The position numbers were made by a program, and so were the translations under genes. The notes under the pieces were generated by a model, which was not told the DNA's origin, ran no database searches, and worked only from the letters and a program-made list of their open reading frames with translations. 64,000 nucleotides of DNA, taken from positions 3,596,001 through 3,660,000 of the forward strand of contig NZ_CP119572.1 of assembly GCF_029278605.1 (NCBI RefSeq), given 5' to 3'. The first letter of the stretch is position 1. Each line of letters begins with the position of its first letter. Source of the stretch: Cupriavidus sp. WKF15. Lineage in GTDB: Bacteria; Pseudomonadota; Gammaproteobacteria; Burkholderiales; Burkholderiaceae. Below are positions 47,700-59,400 of the stretch, one piece after another.

Positions 47700-49657
47700 T
47701 CAGGGCGTCACGATGGCGAAGTTGGTATCGAACTTGTCCATCAGGCCTACCCACGTACGCAGTGCGCCGGCATCGCCGTCGACGCGGGCCCGTCCGGCCT
47801 GAACCTCGGCCGGCAGCGTGGTCTGGCCGGCCAGCACGCCGGCCAGGGTCTGGCGCGGCATGCTTATCGTTACCTGAGGGGCAACATGCTGGGCGTCGGC
47901 CTTGTAGCGGAACACGCCGTTCTCCACCGTCAGTGCATAGCGCTTGCCGGTATCGGGCTGAATCCAGTTGATGGCCAGCTTTTGACCGGCTGCGCGCTCG
48001 CCATTCAGGCGGATCGCCAGGTGATCCAGGAACATGGTGTCGGTCATGGCTCGCAGCACATCGGGACTCGACGTGCGCGCCCCCGAATCCTTCGGCATGC
48101 CATGGCGCAGTTCCTGCGCGCCACGAAGGCGCTGCGCCAAGTGGCCGACTCGGTCTGGTAGCCGAGCTGCTCGAGGGCATCGGCTTCCAGGTCGCGCGCC
48201 GCCTGGTTGGACTGATCGGCGAATACCACATGCTTCATGACCTCGGCCACCCAGCGGTACTCGCCGCGCGCGTACGACGCCCTGGCCTGCTCGATCACCT
48301 TGTCCGCGCCACCCATGAACGCGACATAGTGCCTGGCTGCCTCTTCCGGCGGCAGCGGGTAGAGGTTGGCGGGGTTGCCGTCATACCAGCCCAGGTAGCG
48401 CTGGTAGATGGCCTTGGCGTTGTGGTTGACGGTGCCGTAGTAGTCGCGCAGGTCCCACTGGCTGGCCAGTGACGGCGGCAGCTTCAGGCGCTCGCCAATC
48501 TCGGCCGGCGTGAAGCCCTGGTTGGCCAGGCGCAGCGACTGGTCATGGATGTACTTGTACGCATCACGCTGGTTGCCAAGGTAGCTCACGATGTTCTGCT
48601 GCCCCCACTTGGGCCAGTGATGCTGGGCGAATACCACCTCGGTTCGGCCGCCGAAGCGGTCGATGGTCTCGTCCAGCGCGCGCCACCACTGGTTGGCGTC
48701 GCGCACCTGCGCGCCGCGAATGGTGTACAGGTTGTGAAGGTTGTGGGTGGCGTCCTCGGTCGCGCACAGCGCCTTCCACTGCGGGAAATACATCAGCATC
48801 TCGGCCGGGGCCTCGGTGCCGGGTGCCATCTGGAACTCGATCCGCACGCCGTCGATGGTGCGCGTCTCGCCGGTCTTCGCGATCAGGTCGGTCGGCGCGA
48901 TCAGTGTGATGGTGCCGTGCGACACCGCCTTGCCCAGTCCCGAATCGACATGGCCGGTGGCCGACCGCGGCAGGTTGGCGCCGTACATGTACTGGGCCCG
49001 CCGGCCCATGGCCGTACCCGCGAACACGTTCTCGCTGACCGCCTCCTCCATGAAGCCTTCCGGCGCCAGCACCTTGACGCGGCCGGCCTTGACGTCCTCG
49101 TCCGTGGTGACTCCCTTGACGCCGCCGAAGTGGTCGCCGTGGCTATGGGTATAGATGACCGCCACCACAGGCTTTTTCGGGCGGTGCTTGTAGTACAGGT
49201 CCAGCGCCGCATGCGCGGTTTCCATCGAGGTCAGCGGATCGATGATGATCAGCCCGCCATCGCCCTCGATGATGGTCATGTTCGAGATGTCGAGCCCGCG
49301 CACCTGGTAGATGCGGTCCGTGACCTGGAACAGGCCGTTGTTCAGGTTGAGCTGGGCCTGGCGCCACAGGCTCGGGTTGACGGTATCGGGCGCCTTCGCG
49401 TCGCGAAGGAAGGCGTAGGTCCCGAGCGACCAGACCAGGCGGCCCTGCGCATCGCGGATCTCGTTGCTGTCCAGCGTGCCGATAAAGCCGCGCTGGGCGT
49501 CCTCGAAATCCTGGCGGTTGGCAAAAGGCAGCTGCTGAAGGACGGCCGCATTGGCCTTTGCCGTGGCGGGCGTGGCTGGCCCCGGACCTTCGGCGGCATG
49601 GGCCGTGCCGGCGAGGCACAGCGCTGCGGCGGCCAGCGCCGCATATCGGTGAAGCAT
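47700..49657 (-). pseudogene. Alkylsulfatase (SdsA1/YjcS type), frameshifted before the C-terminal SCP2-like domain
   Basis: Intact frame from ATG 49657 (GGAG at 6 nt) encodes a signal peptide (ending AAALCLAGTAHA), then the zinc metallo-beta-lactamase core with THSHGDHFGG and the dimerisation region ALEQLGYQTESATWRS. A net one-base loss near 48117-48143 throws the frame into a stop at 48044. Continuing in the other frame from about 48125 restores GAQELRHGMPKDSG and the SCP2-like substrate domain to 47700. Repaired length would be about 652 aa, normal for the family. These enzymes cleave alkyl sulfates such as SDS to alcohol and sulfate. The two frames overlap, so either a sequencing error or true loss of function explains it. 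Confidence 0.85.
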
Positions 49658-49744
49658 TCGGTTCTCCTTGAGACATTGGCTCCGTGCGAGCCCGGGGAAG
49701 CAACTGGGCGGCAGGCGAAGCTGCCGTCCGCGAGACGGGGGCGC

Positions 49745-49768
49745 ATTGTCCTGAACGTTCAGTACAAT
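49745..49768. promoter_or_regulatory. 24-bp near-perfect palindrome, probable TetR-family operator
   Basis: ATTGTcCTGAAC (49745-49756) and GTTCAGtACAAT (49757-49768): one mismatch between arms over 12 bp each. The core CTGAACGTTCAG is perfect. It lies between the alkylsulfatase (start 49657) and the divergent TetR gene (original start 49870), where the operator of that regulator would be expected. Confidence 0.7.
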
Positions 49769-49869
49769 TCAGGAGTTTCGAATGCCGTCACACTGTCAAA
49801 TTCGAGTGACCACCATTTCCAGCGCGGACTCGTCCCAAAGGTGACCTGAACGCCCTATTGTTGCGCCCC

Positions 49870-50475
49870 ATGCCTGTCATCCCACCGTCCGCTTCGTCGG
49901 CAACCTAGAAGAACCGCCGCGGCCTGGAGACGCGCCTGCGCGTGCTCGAGGTGACGCGCGACCTGATCCGCATCCACGGCTATGCAGACGTGACGCTGGA
50001 TCAGATTTCCAGCGGCGCGGGCGTGGCAAAGAGCAGCCTGCTGTGGCACTTCGGCAGCAAGGAAATGCTGCTGGCTGAAGCCGCGACCACCTTGTTCCAG
50101 CAGATCGGGCAGGAAATTGCGCCGGACATACGCGTAGAAGAGACGCCGGTGCGCCGTCTCGACCGCGTATTCGAGCAGGTGGCGCAGGCCTTCACGGCCA
50201 GTCCCGAAGCCAAGGGCGTGGTGCTCGGCATGCTGTTTTCGGGCAGCGTGCGTGCGGAAATCCGCCGCGGCTGGGACAGCCACGTGCAGGCGTTGGTCGA
50301 CGCGTTCTCTCAGCCGCAACGGCCGATGCCGGCCGCGATGGCGCGGCTGATGCTGGCCACCTTCCATGGCTGCTACTGCCACTGGTATGCAGGCGGCTGC
50401 AGCGAGCCCATTGCCAGCTACCTCGAGCCAGCGCGGGAACTGTTCCGGACGTGGCTCGCGTCGGCGGCGGCGTAG
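49870..50475 (+). pseudogene. TetR-family regulator with an amber stop at codon 13
   Basis: From ATG 49870 the frame reads 12 residues (MPVIPPSASSAT), then TAG at 49906, then continues without further stops as KNRRGLETRLRVLEVTRDLI and a complete TetR protein to 50475. With the stop read as a sense codon the product would be 201 aa, the usual length. HTH: VTLDQISSGAGVAKSSLLWHFGSKEMLL. A shorter product could start at GTG 49942 (177 aa) but has no ribosome-binding site and loses part of the first helix. It is divergent from the frameshifted alkylsulfatase and probably was its repressor. Confidence 0.75.
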
Positions 50476-50493
50476 TGCCTGTAGTCGTGCCGC

Positions 50494-51450
50494 TCAGCCC
50501 TGCCGGCTCGCCAGCACGCAGGCCGCCAGGTCCCACAGCGCGTAGCCGACGCTCTTGAACACCAGCGGACTGCCGCTGCGCGCGCGGATCTCTTCGGCCT
50601 GCAGGATCGCGGTTTCGAACGGCTGCACCGTGGCCCAGTCGATCCCGGCCTGCAACAGGTCGCCGGCCTCGTCCTCGATGCCGAACAGCGTATCGGCAAG
50701 CAGCCGCCCGCTGGCCGAGGCCGCGTGGCACAGGGCCGGTGGCAGTTCGCACATATCGGGACGGAACGCGCCGACCGCGGCAATGAAATGGTCGTCGCGC
50801 CACAAGCCGCAATCGAGATCCGGCAGCACCGGGCTGCGGCTCGATGTCACCGTCACCACCATCGACACGCGCGGCAGCACGGCAGCGACGTCATCCACCA
50901 CCTCAGCCTGCGCGCCGAGCGTGCCGGCATGCGCGGCCAGCGCTTCGGCCTTTTCGCGCGTGCGCGAGTGCAGCCAGACGCGGCGCACCGGCAGTCCGGC
51001 GATAAAGGCTTCCAGGTGCGTCAGCGCCTGCACGCCCGCGCCGATGATCAGCAGTTCGCCATCCGGCTGCGCGGCAAAGCGCTGTGCGGCCAGCAGCGAC
51101 ACCGCGGCCGTGCGCCGTCCCGTCACCGTGGGGCCGTCGAGCATCGCCACGCGCTCGCCGGTATGCGCATCGGCCACCACCACTTCGCCAAGGATGTTCG
51201 GCAGCCCGCGCCGTGGATTGTCCGGATGCACGGTGATGTTCTTGGTCATGACCAGGCGCCGGTTGCGCGCGGGCATGACCAGCAGCGTGCCCTCCCCGTC
51301 CTGCGCATCGCCCACCGGCAGCGCGATACGCGGCGGCGCCATGGCCGTCCCCTCGCGCAGTTCGGCCAGCATGTCGGCAATCGCTGCAGCTAGCTCGGGG
51401 TAAGGCAAGCGTGCCGCCGTGCTGGCGGCATCGAGGGGAATCAGGGACAT
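50494..51450 (-). CDS. Ornithine cyclodeaminase / mu-crystallin family protein, probable delta1-pyrroline-2-carboxylate reductase
   Basis: 318 aa. NAD(P)-binding fold ELLIIGAGVQALTHLEAFI, with MTKNITVHPDNPRRGLPNI upstream and LDGPTVTGRRTAAVSLLAA, as in the ornithine cyclodeaminase superfamily. The HPDN/GLPNI region is typical of the bacterial reductases acting on pyrroline-2-carboxylate (hydroxyproline or D-amino acid routes) rather than of true cyclodeaminases. GGAG lies 6 nt before the ATG at 51450. Convergent with the TetR gene, 18 bp apart; the aldo/keto reductase gene is 60 bp upstream. Substrate assignment is inference. Confidence 0.8.
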   Translation of the reverse strand: MSLIPLDAASTAARLPYPELAAAIADMLAELREGTAMAPPRIALPVGDAQDGEGTLLVMPARNRRLVMTKNITVHPDNPRRGLPNILGEVVVADAHTGERVAMLDGPTVTGRRTAAVSLLAAQRFAAQPDGELLIIGAGVQALTHLEAFIAGLPVRRVWLHSRTREKAEALAAHAGTLGAQAEVVDDVAAVLPRVSMVVTVTSSRSPVLPDLDCGLWRDDHFIAAVGAFRPDMCELPPALCHAASASGRLLADTLFGIEDEAGDLLQAGIDWATVQPFETAILQAEEIRARSGSPLVFKSVGYALWDLAACVLASRQG

Positions 51451-51510
51451 GCGGCACTCCGGCGGGCACGGTTCGGGACCCACCATTATGCGGCAGGCCC
51501 CGCACCCGCA

Positions 51511-52524
<1,014 letters not shown>

Positions 52525-52620
52525 GCTGGCTCCCGTCTGGTGGCGTCGCGCACGGCGACGAATGCAGGCAAGTATGGCCAGTCGACGGCGCCGGAACCAG
52601 CGTGCTACGCTGCATGCATC

Positions 52621-53559
52621 ATGAAGCCTGACTTCACAATCGATGCCGATTCTCTGCCCGCGCTCGCGGCGTTCGTGCGCGTGGCACGCCTGGGCAGCTT
52701 CACGGCCGCGGCGCAGGCCCTGGCCGTGAGCCCCTCGGCCGTCTCGCAGACCGTGCGCCATCTGGAAAGCCGCCTCGGCGTGCGGCTGTTGCAGCGAACC
52801 ACGCGCCGGGTCGGGCTGACCGAAGCCGGCGCGGCGCTGCTTGCACGCGTGGAGCCGGCGCTGGCCGAAATCGGCGCCGCGACCGACGACGTGCGTGCCA
52901 GACGCGACATGCCGGCCGGCACGCTGCGGCTGACCTCCTCGGTGACCGCCGCCGCCATCGCGCTGCGGCCGGTGCTGACGGACTTCATGCGCGCCTATCC
53001 GGCCATCTGCGTGGATCTCGTGACCGACGACCGCCTGGTCGACCTGATCGCCGAAGGCTTCGATGCCGGCCTGCGCCTTGGCGAGGCGCTGCAGCAGGAC
53101 ATGGTGGCCATTCCCGTGACCGGCCCCATGCGCTTCGTGGTGGCCGCGTCGCCCGAGTACCTGGCGCGCCATGGCACGCCGCAATCGCCGCGCGACCTGC
53201 ACGCGCATGCCTGCCTGCAATACCGCTTCGGCGCGACGGGCCAGGTGTACCGCTGGGAATTCTTCGAGCGCCCGCAAGGCGGTCGCGTCGTCACCGTCGA
53301 GACGCGCGCGGCGATGATCGCCAACGACAAAACGATGCTGCACCAGGCGGCGCTGGCGGGACTCGGACTGGTCTACGAATTTCCGTCGCACATCGCGGCG
53401 GCGCTCGCCTCGGGCGAGCTGGTCACGGTCCTCGACGACTGGCAGCCAACGTTCGACGGCTTCTATCTCTACTACCCCGGCCGCATGCTGATGCCACCCA
53501 AGCTGCGTGTGTTCGTCGACTTCCTGAAAGCGCGCGGCCCCGCTTCAGCGCCGCGCTGA
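52621..53559 (+). CDS. LysR-family transcriptional regulator
   Basis: 312 aa. [37 protein letters not shown] (in pieces), then an effector domain. The residues [12 protein letters not shown] and the C-terminal [21 protein letters not shown] fall in the group of LysR regulators next to oxidoreductases. Starts at ATG 52621, divergent from the aldo/keto reductase. Its 3' end overlaps the convergent pbpC by 15 bp. Confidence 0.92.
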   Translation: MKPDFTIDADSLPALAAFVRVARLGSFTAAAQALAVSPSAVSQTVRHLESRLGVRLLQRTTRRVGLTEAGAALLARVEPALAEIGAATDDVRARRDMPAGTLRLTSSVTAAAIALRPVLTDFMRAYPAICVDLVTDDRLVDLIAEGFDAGLRLGEALQQDMVAIPVTGPMRFVVAASPEYLARHGTPQSPRDLHAHACLQYRFGATGQVYRWEFFERPQGGRVVTVETRAAMIANDKTMLHQAALAGLGLVYEFPSHIAAALASGELVTVLDDWQPTFDGFYLYYPGRMLMPPKLRVFVDFLKARGPASAPR

Positions 53560-55779
53560 CCCACTCGCCTTGCCAGGCGTAACGACGGCGCCGCGCACCT
53601 CGATGCCGATGCGGTGCACCACCTTGCCGGCCGCGTCCAGCAGCTCCACCTGATGGCGGCCGGGCCACGGCAGCCACGATACTTCGCCACCGCGCCCGAG
53701 CGGCTTGCCATCCATGCGCCAGCTCACCGTGCGCGCGGTCTGGCCGGACACGCCTTCGGCGTGGAACCACACGCGCTGCGCCGACGGCGGCATGTCGGGA
53801 TCGAGCGCGAAAATGGTTCCGTCGGCCGGGTTTGCAATGGCCGGCACGCCAGCCCGCGCGGACGATGTCCCGACACTGACGCGCGTGAGCGCCGTGCCTG
53901 CCAGGAACACTTCCTCGCGCGCGGGCTCAAGGTCATCGGAGAAGGCCAGGGCCACCCGCTCGACACCCGCCGGCGCGCCAGGGGCCATGCTCGGCTGCGA
54001 ACGGTCCAGCGCCTCCATCACGTCGTGCCAGACCGGCGCCGCGCCCGACACGCCGGACACGTCATGCATGCTGGCCCCGCTGGCGTTGCCGACCCACACG
54101 CCCACGGTGTAGCGCTGCGACCAGCCGATGCACCAGTTGTCGCGCATGTCCTTGCTGGTACCGGTCTTCACGGCGGTCCAGAAACGCGTGGTCAGTGGGC
54201 TGTCGAGACCGAAGGTGCGCGCGCGCGCATGGCGGTCGGAGAGGATGTCGCCGACCACATAGCTCGCCGCCGGCAACATCACCGCCGTCGGTGGCATGGG
54301 TGCCATGCCGGCGCGCATGCGCACCGGGCCATAGCGGCCGCCATTGGCGAGGGCGCGATACGCATTGGTCAGCGCCAGCAGCGACACATCCGCGCTGCCC
54401 AGCGCCAGGCTGTAGCCGTAGTAGTCGCCGGCCTCGGTCAGCGGCAGGCCCAGCGCCACCAGGCGCTTGTGGAAGCGGTGCGGGGTCACCATCACCAGCG
54501 TGCGCACGGCCGGCACGTTCAGCGATGCCGCCAGCGCCGCGCGCGTGCTGACCCAGCCCGCGTAGCGATGGTCGTAGTTCTGCGGCACGTACAGTCCGCC
54601 GCCAGCGGGCAGGTTGACCGGCCGGTCATCGAGCAGCGAAGCCGCCGTCAGCCTGCGCTCCTCCAATGCCTGCTCGTACAGGAATGGCTTCAGCGTCGAG
54701 CCGGCCTGGCGCAGCGCCTGCGCGTGGTCCACCTGTGCCGCGCCGGACAATTCGCCCGACGAGCCCACGTAGGCCAGCACGTCGCCGCTCGCGTTGTCGA
54801 TCACCACCACCGCGCCGTCTTCCACGTGGCGGCCGGCCAGTTCGCGCAGATGCCGCTGCAGGCTCGCCGCGGCCACGCGCTGCAGCCCCGCATCCAGCGT
54901 GGAGCGCAGGTACGGCGGCACCGGTACCCCGGGACCCGCTTGCACTCGCGCCTGGCCCGCCAGCATCCGCCCCAGGTGCGGCGCCAGTTGCCTTGGCTGC
55001 GGCGATGCGGCCGTGCCGCCCTGCGCGACGCTGCCCGTGCGCAGCAGCGCCAGTTGCGCAAAGCCCTCCAGCCCCTCGCATTCGCGCGGCACGCGCATCT
55101 CGCGCAGGATCCCGCACGCGCGTCGCGCGACTTGCGCGGCGCCGGCATTGGGTGCGCGCACGAGCGCCACGGCCAGCGCCGCTTCGCGCGCATCCAGCCC
55201 TTGCGGAAACTTGCCGAACAGTGCCTGCGACATCGCCGAAAGGCCCACCAGTTCGCCCCGGAACGGCACCAGGTTCAGATACGCCTCGAGGATCTGGTCC
55301 TTGCTCCAGCTCCGCTCGAGCGACGCGGCGCCGGCGGCCTGCCCCAGCTTCTGCGTGACACTGCGGCCCTGCCCCGCGCTGCCCGGCCTGCGCAGGTCTT
55401 CATCGAGCAGCCCGGCCAGCTGCATGGTCAGCGTGGAAGCGCCGCGCGTGCGCGTGTTCCAGAGATTGGCCCAGGCCGCCGCGGCCACGCCCTGCCAGTC
55501 GACGCCGCTGTGTGCGTAAAAGCGCTTGTCTTCCGACAGCACGATGGCCGTGCGCAGCGCCGGCGAGGTTTCCGCGAGCGTGACCCAATCACCGCGGCGC
55601 ACGCGGAAATCGTCGCGCACGCGCGCAACGGTTTCGCCGTTGCGGTCGGTGATGACCACGTCACTGCTGCGCCAGTCGGCCCGGACTTGCGTGAAGGACG
55701 GCAGTGCGTGCGCCGGCAACGCTATCGAGGCCAGCATCACTGCAGCCATGCAGACGGACGACGCCACGAACCGCTTCAT
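53545..55779 (-). CDS. pbpC: Penicillin-binding protein 1C
   Basis: 744 aa bifunctional peptidoglycan synthase. An N-terminal signal/anchor (1-26) is followed by the glycosyltransferase domain with catalytic Glu83 in SEDKRFYAHSGVDW and the transpeptidase domain with SxxK at 361-364 (STLK), SLN at 419-421 and KTG at 538-540. A C-terminal BiPBP-type domain of about 100 residues ends the protein. The ATG overlaps the yhhN stop by four bases (ATGA). Third gene of the alpha-2-macroglobulin operon; in many bacteria pbpC sits beside an alpha-2-macroglobulin gene, and the two are thought to work together in envelope repair. Confidence 0.95.
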   Translation of the reverse strand: MKRFVASSVCMAAVMLASIALPAHALPSFTQVRADWRSSDVVITDRNGETVARVRDDFRVRRGDWVTLAETSPALRTAIVLSEDKRFYAHSGVDWQGVAAAAWANLWNTRTRGASTLTMQLAGLLDEDLRRPGSAGQGRSVTQKLGQAAGAASLERSWSKDQILEAYLNLVPFRGELVGLSAMSQALFGKFPQGLDAREAALAVALVRAPNAGAAQVARRACGILREMRVPRECEGLEGFAQLALLRTGSVAQGGTAASPQPRQLAPHLGRMLAGQARVQAGPGVPVPPYLRSTLDAGLQRVAAASLQRHLRELAGRHVEDGAVVVIDNASGDVLAYVGSSGELSGAAQVDHAQALRQAGSTLKPFLYEQALEERRLTAASLLDDRPVNLPAGGGLYVPQNYDHRYAGWVSTRAALAASLNVPAVRTLVMVTPHRFHKRLVALGLPLTEAGDYYGYSLALGSADVSLLALTNAYRALANGGRYGPVRMRAGMAPMPPTAVMLPAASYVVGDILSDRHARARTFGLDSPLTTRFWTAVKTGTSKDMRDNWCIGWSQRYTVGVWVGNASGASMHDVSGVSGAAPVWHDVMEALDRSQPSMAPGAPAGVERVALAFSDDLEPAREEVFLAGTALTRVSVGTSSARAGVPAIANPADGTIFALDPDMPPSAQRVWFHAEGVSGQTARTVSWRMDGKPLGRGGEVSWLPWPGRHQVELLDAAGKVVHRIGIEVRGAVVTPGKASGSARR

Positions 55780-56486
55780 GCCGCACGCTCCGGGCGCCTG
55801 GCCACGATGCCCGCGACGATCAGCACCTGCGCCGCCGCATACGTCCACCAGATGCCAAGCTGGAAGCTGTCGAACGGCACCAGGAAGCGTGCAATGCCGA
55901 TCATCATGTCCGAGGCCGCAAAACACAGCGCGCCGAGCGCCGTCAGCGGCGTCGGCAGCTTCGCCACCAGCGCGCCGCACACCATCGCCGCCAGCACGAT
56001 GACGTACACCGTGACCGGCCCCGCGAGCGAGCCCAGGTTGGGCCAGAAGCGGCCCAGCATCGTACCCGCCACGCCGATCATCGCGCCGCACGCGATCAGC
56101 CGGTGCGCGCGCCAGTCCCCCGCGAGCGGCACCAGCACGCGCAGATAGGCCAGGTGCGCCAGCAGGAACGCACCGAGCCCGCCCACGAACGAGACGCGCA
56201 GCGCGGGCACGGCAAGCAGGAAATCCCCGATCGCCGAGCACACCAGCGCAATCACCAGCCAGCGCCGCTCGCCCAGCGGGCGATGGAACCACGCGGCACG
56301 CGCCAGCATCAGCGCCATCGCGGTCTTCCACGCGGGCTGCATTGCAATCTGCCCGGTCAACGGCGCGCCGTCCGGCAACTCCATCGATACCTGCACCAGC
56401 AAGGCACCGTAGACCAGGCCCGCCAGGGTGCCGGCCAGCCACCACTCGCGCACGCGCGCCGGCATCATGAGCGCGAGCCAGCTCAT
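55776..56486 (-). CDS. YhhN-family integral membrane protein
   Basis: 236 aa with about eight hydrophobic helices, for example LAGTLAGLVYGALLVQVSM, LVIALVCSAIGDFLLAVPAL and ALGALCFAASDMMIGIARF. GDFLLA and SDMMIG are the conserved Asp-containing motifs of the YhhN/TMEM86 family; the animal member TMEM86B is a lysoplasmalogenase. It overlaps the alpha-2-macroglobulin gene upstream and pbpC downstream by four bases each, so the three proteins are made from one coupled message. Confidence 0.85.
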   Translation of the reverse strand: MSWLALMMPARVREWWLAGTLAGLVYGALLVQVSMELPDGAPLTGQIAMQPAWKTAMALMLARAAWFHRPLGERRWLVIALVCSAIGDFLLAVPALRVSFVGGLGAFLLAHLAYLRVLVPLAGDWRAHRLIACGAMIGVAGTMLGRFWPNLGSLAGPVTVYVIVLAAMVCGALVAKLPTPLTALGALCFAASDMMIGIARFLVPFDSFQLGIWWTYAAAQVLIVAGIVARRPERAA

Positions 56487-59400
56487 GGGCGAGCCCCTAC
56501 GGCCAGGCGCGCATTCGGCGCGGCACCGAACACGTCCGGTGCGTACATGGCTTCGACGCGCGTCGGCGGCAGCGCGAAATCACCGGCATTGTTCAGGCGT
56601 ACCGTGTACTCGACCGAGATCGCGCCCTTGGGCAGGTACTCGTAGTACTCGCGGTAGGCCTGCGGCGTGCGTTCGGTGTAGGCGGCCCAGGCCATGCCCT
56701 TGCGCCGCTCGCCGCGCGTGGCGATCTCCGAATCACGTCCCAGGCCGCTGCCGAGGATGGTTGCGCCCGCCGGCACCGGATCGCTCACCACCACCCACGT
56801 CATGTCGGCCTGCGCATCGATCTCGAGTTTTACGCGATACGTGTCACCGCGCGACCACTTGCCCGACACCGCCTGCTCGACCGGCGTCACCGTGCGGCGC
56901 ACCCGGTAGCCGGCGGCCAGCGGACCCGACAGCGGCACCGCGGCCATGGCGCGCACCGTGGCCCACGGATGGCCCGCGCCGGCATGCTCGAGCTGCAGCG
57001 TGCCGCCGCCCTCCCCGGCCGGCCACGGCAGGTCGACGCTGCCTTGCGCCACGCCGTCGCGGCGTTGTGCGCGGCTCCAGTCGAAGCTGCGCGCGCCTTC
57101 CCCGCCACCGCTCACCGACAGGCGCGTGCTGCCCGCCACCGCCGTTTTTTCGAACGCCTGCGCAAAGCGCGCGATCGCGAGCATGCCCCACGCATTGGCA
57201 TTGGTCGTGCCCCACGCGCCGCGCACCTGGCGCCCGATCAGGCCGGTGGCAAGCTGCGGTGCTTCGTCCTTCCAGCCCGGCAGTTCCGCGGCGAGTGCGA
57301 GCAGGCGCGCGGCATTCACATCGCCGCCGGCCATCAGCCACCACCAGTCGTCGCTGCGCTCGGTCGAGAACGCCAGCCGCGTGCCCTGCACCATCAGGCG
57401 CGCGCGCAGCAACTGCTGCGCTTCGGCCAGGCGGGTTTCACGTTGCGGGATATCCTGCATGCGCGACAGCAGCATGGTCCAGTCGATCAGCGCGGAGGTG
57501 GGCCATTGCGCCGGCAGGATCTGGATCGACCCGAGCATGCGTGCCTGCGCGTGTCCCGTGCGCGACAGCGCTTCGAGCGCGGCCAGCTTGCGGACTTCCA
57601 GATCCATCGTGGCTGCCGAAGGGCTCCACGCATCCGGACGGATGCGGCCTTCGACGAACGCCGCCAGGCCGCGTTCCATCTGCGCGCGCAGCTCGTCCGG
57701 CACGCGCAGCGTCAGCCCCGCTTTCGCGGCTTCGTCGCTGACCGACAGCAGGTAAGCGGTCAGCGCGACGCTGCCACTCTGGCTGTCGCTGCGCAGCGGG
57801 AAGTACGAGGCCAGGCCGTTCGCATCCAGGTACGACGGCAGCTGGTTCATCAGCGCTTCCCATGCCGTGCCGTCGGCCAGCCCGATGGCCTTCGACGCGC
57901 GCTGCTCCAGGCAGCTGAACGGGTAGTTGAGGAACCACTCGCGCACGCCTGGCATGCCACCCGCGAGCGACGACTGCAGGTTCACCTGCAAGCCGCCGCG
58001 CAGCTTGCCGGCCGGATCCTTGAGCGCACCTGGCGGCGCCTTCACGGGCACCGACAGCCCCGGCGCCAGTTGCGCCAGCGTGGCCTGCTGCGCCGTCACG
58101 GGCTCCGCCGGCACGATCTGCTGCGATACCTTGATGCGGTCCGCCGCGCCACCGGCGCCTTGCTCGGCGGCCTGCACCTCCCACTGGATCGTGCCGCTGC
58201 GCGAGTACGCGAGCAGCGCCGGCGCGGTGACATCCCAGCCGATCTCGCGCGCCTCGCCCGCGGGAATCTGCACGGTCTGCGCGGGTAGTGCGGGTGGTGC
58301 GGGTGGTGCGCTGGCATCGCCGACCAGCGTGGCGCGTGCACTGGCCTGCACGGTCATGGCCCGCTTTGTCGTATTGCGCAACGTGAACATCGCCCGGTAG
58401 CGGTCGTCCTCGCGCACCAGCAGCGGCAGGCCGGAAATCAGCTGCAGGTCCTGCGTGGCCGCAATGGTCGCGCTGCCGGTGCCGAAGCGCCCCACGCCGA
58501 GGTCAGCGACGGCGACGATGCGGAAGCTGGTCAGCGAATCGTTGAGGGGCACTTCCACGGTGGCCTTGCCCTCTGCGTCAAGCTGCACGCGCGGGTTCCA
58601 CAGCAGCAGCGTGTCGAACAGCTCGCGCGTCGGGCTCTTGCCGCCGCCACCGCCGGCCGGTACCGCCTTGCGCCCATAGTGGCGGCGCCCGATGATTTCC
58701 ATCTGCGCGGTAGACGTCTCCACGCCGTAGCTGCGTCGCTGCAGCATGGCGTCGAGCAGGTCCCAGCTGTTGTTCGGCATCAGTTCCAGCAGCGCCTGGT
58801 CCACCGCGGCCAGCGCGATCTCGCCATTGGCCGCGGGCTTGCCGTCCGGCAGCTTCACCTGCAGCGCAATGCGCGCCTTGCCGCGCACGGTATAGGACGC
58901 CTTGTCGGGCGTCACGGTGACGTCGAGCCGGTGCGCCTCGTTGCCGACGCGGATCTCCGCCAGGCCAAGACGGAAGGCCGGCCGGGACAGGTCCACCAAT
59001 GCCGTGGGCGCCGCGTATCCCTTGCCCTCGCTGCGGAACGCCCGCCACCATTCGCCCGGCTGGCGCCAGCCCCAGGTGAAGAACGAATACCAGGGCACCT
59101 CGTGCAGGCGTCCGCGGATCGTCATCACCGACACGTAGACATTGGGTCCCCACTCGGGCTTGACCTTCACACGTACGGTGGGATCACTGCCATTGAGCTC
59201 GACCACCTGTGTCTCGAGCACGCCTTCACGCTCCACCGCGATCAGCGCCGTGGCCTGGCGGAATGGCATGCGCACCTGGAAGACAGCGGTCTCGCCGGGT
59301 GCGTATTGCTTCTTCTCTGGCAGCACGTCGATGCGGTCATGGTTCTCGCCGCCGAACCACAGCTCGCCCTGGCGCGTGACCCATACCGTGGATGCGGCCT

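Noticed and set aside
53614..56148. Open frame of 844 codons on the plus strand
   Set aside because: Antisense shadow of pbpC and yhhN with no recognisable motif.
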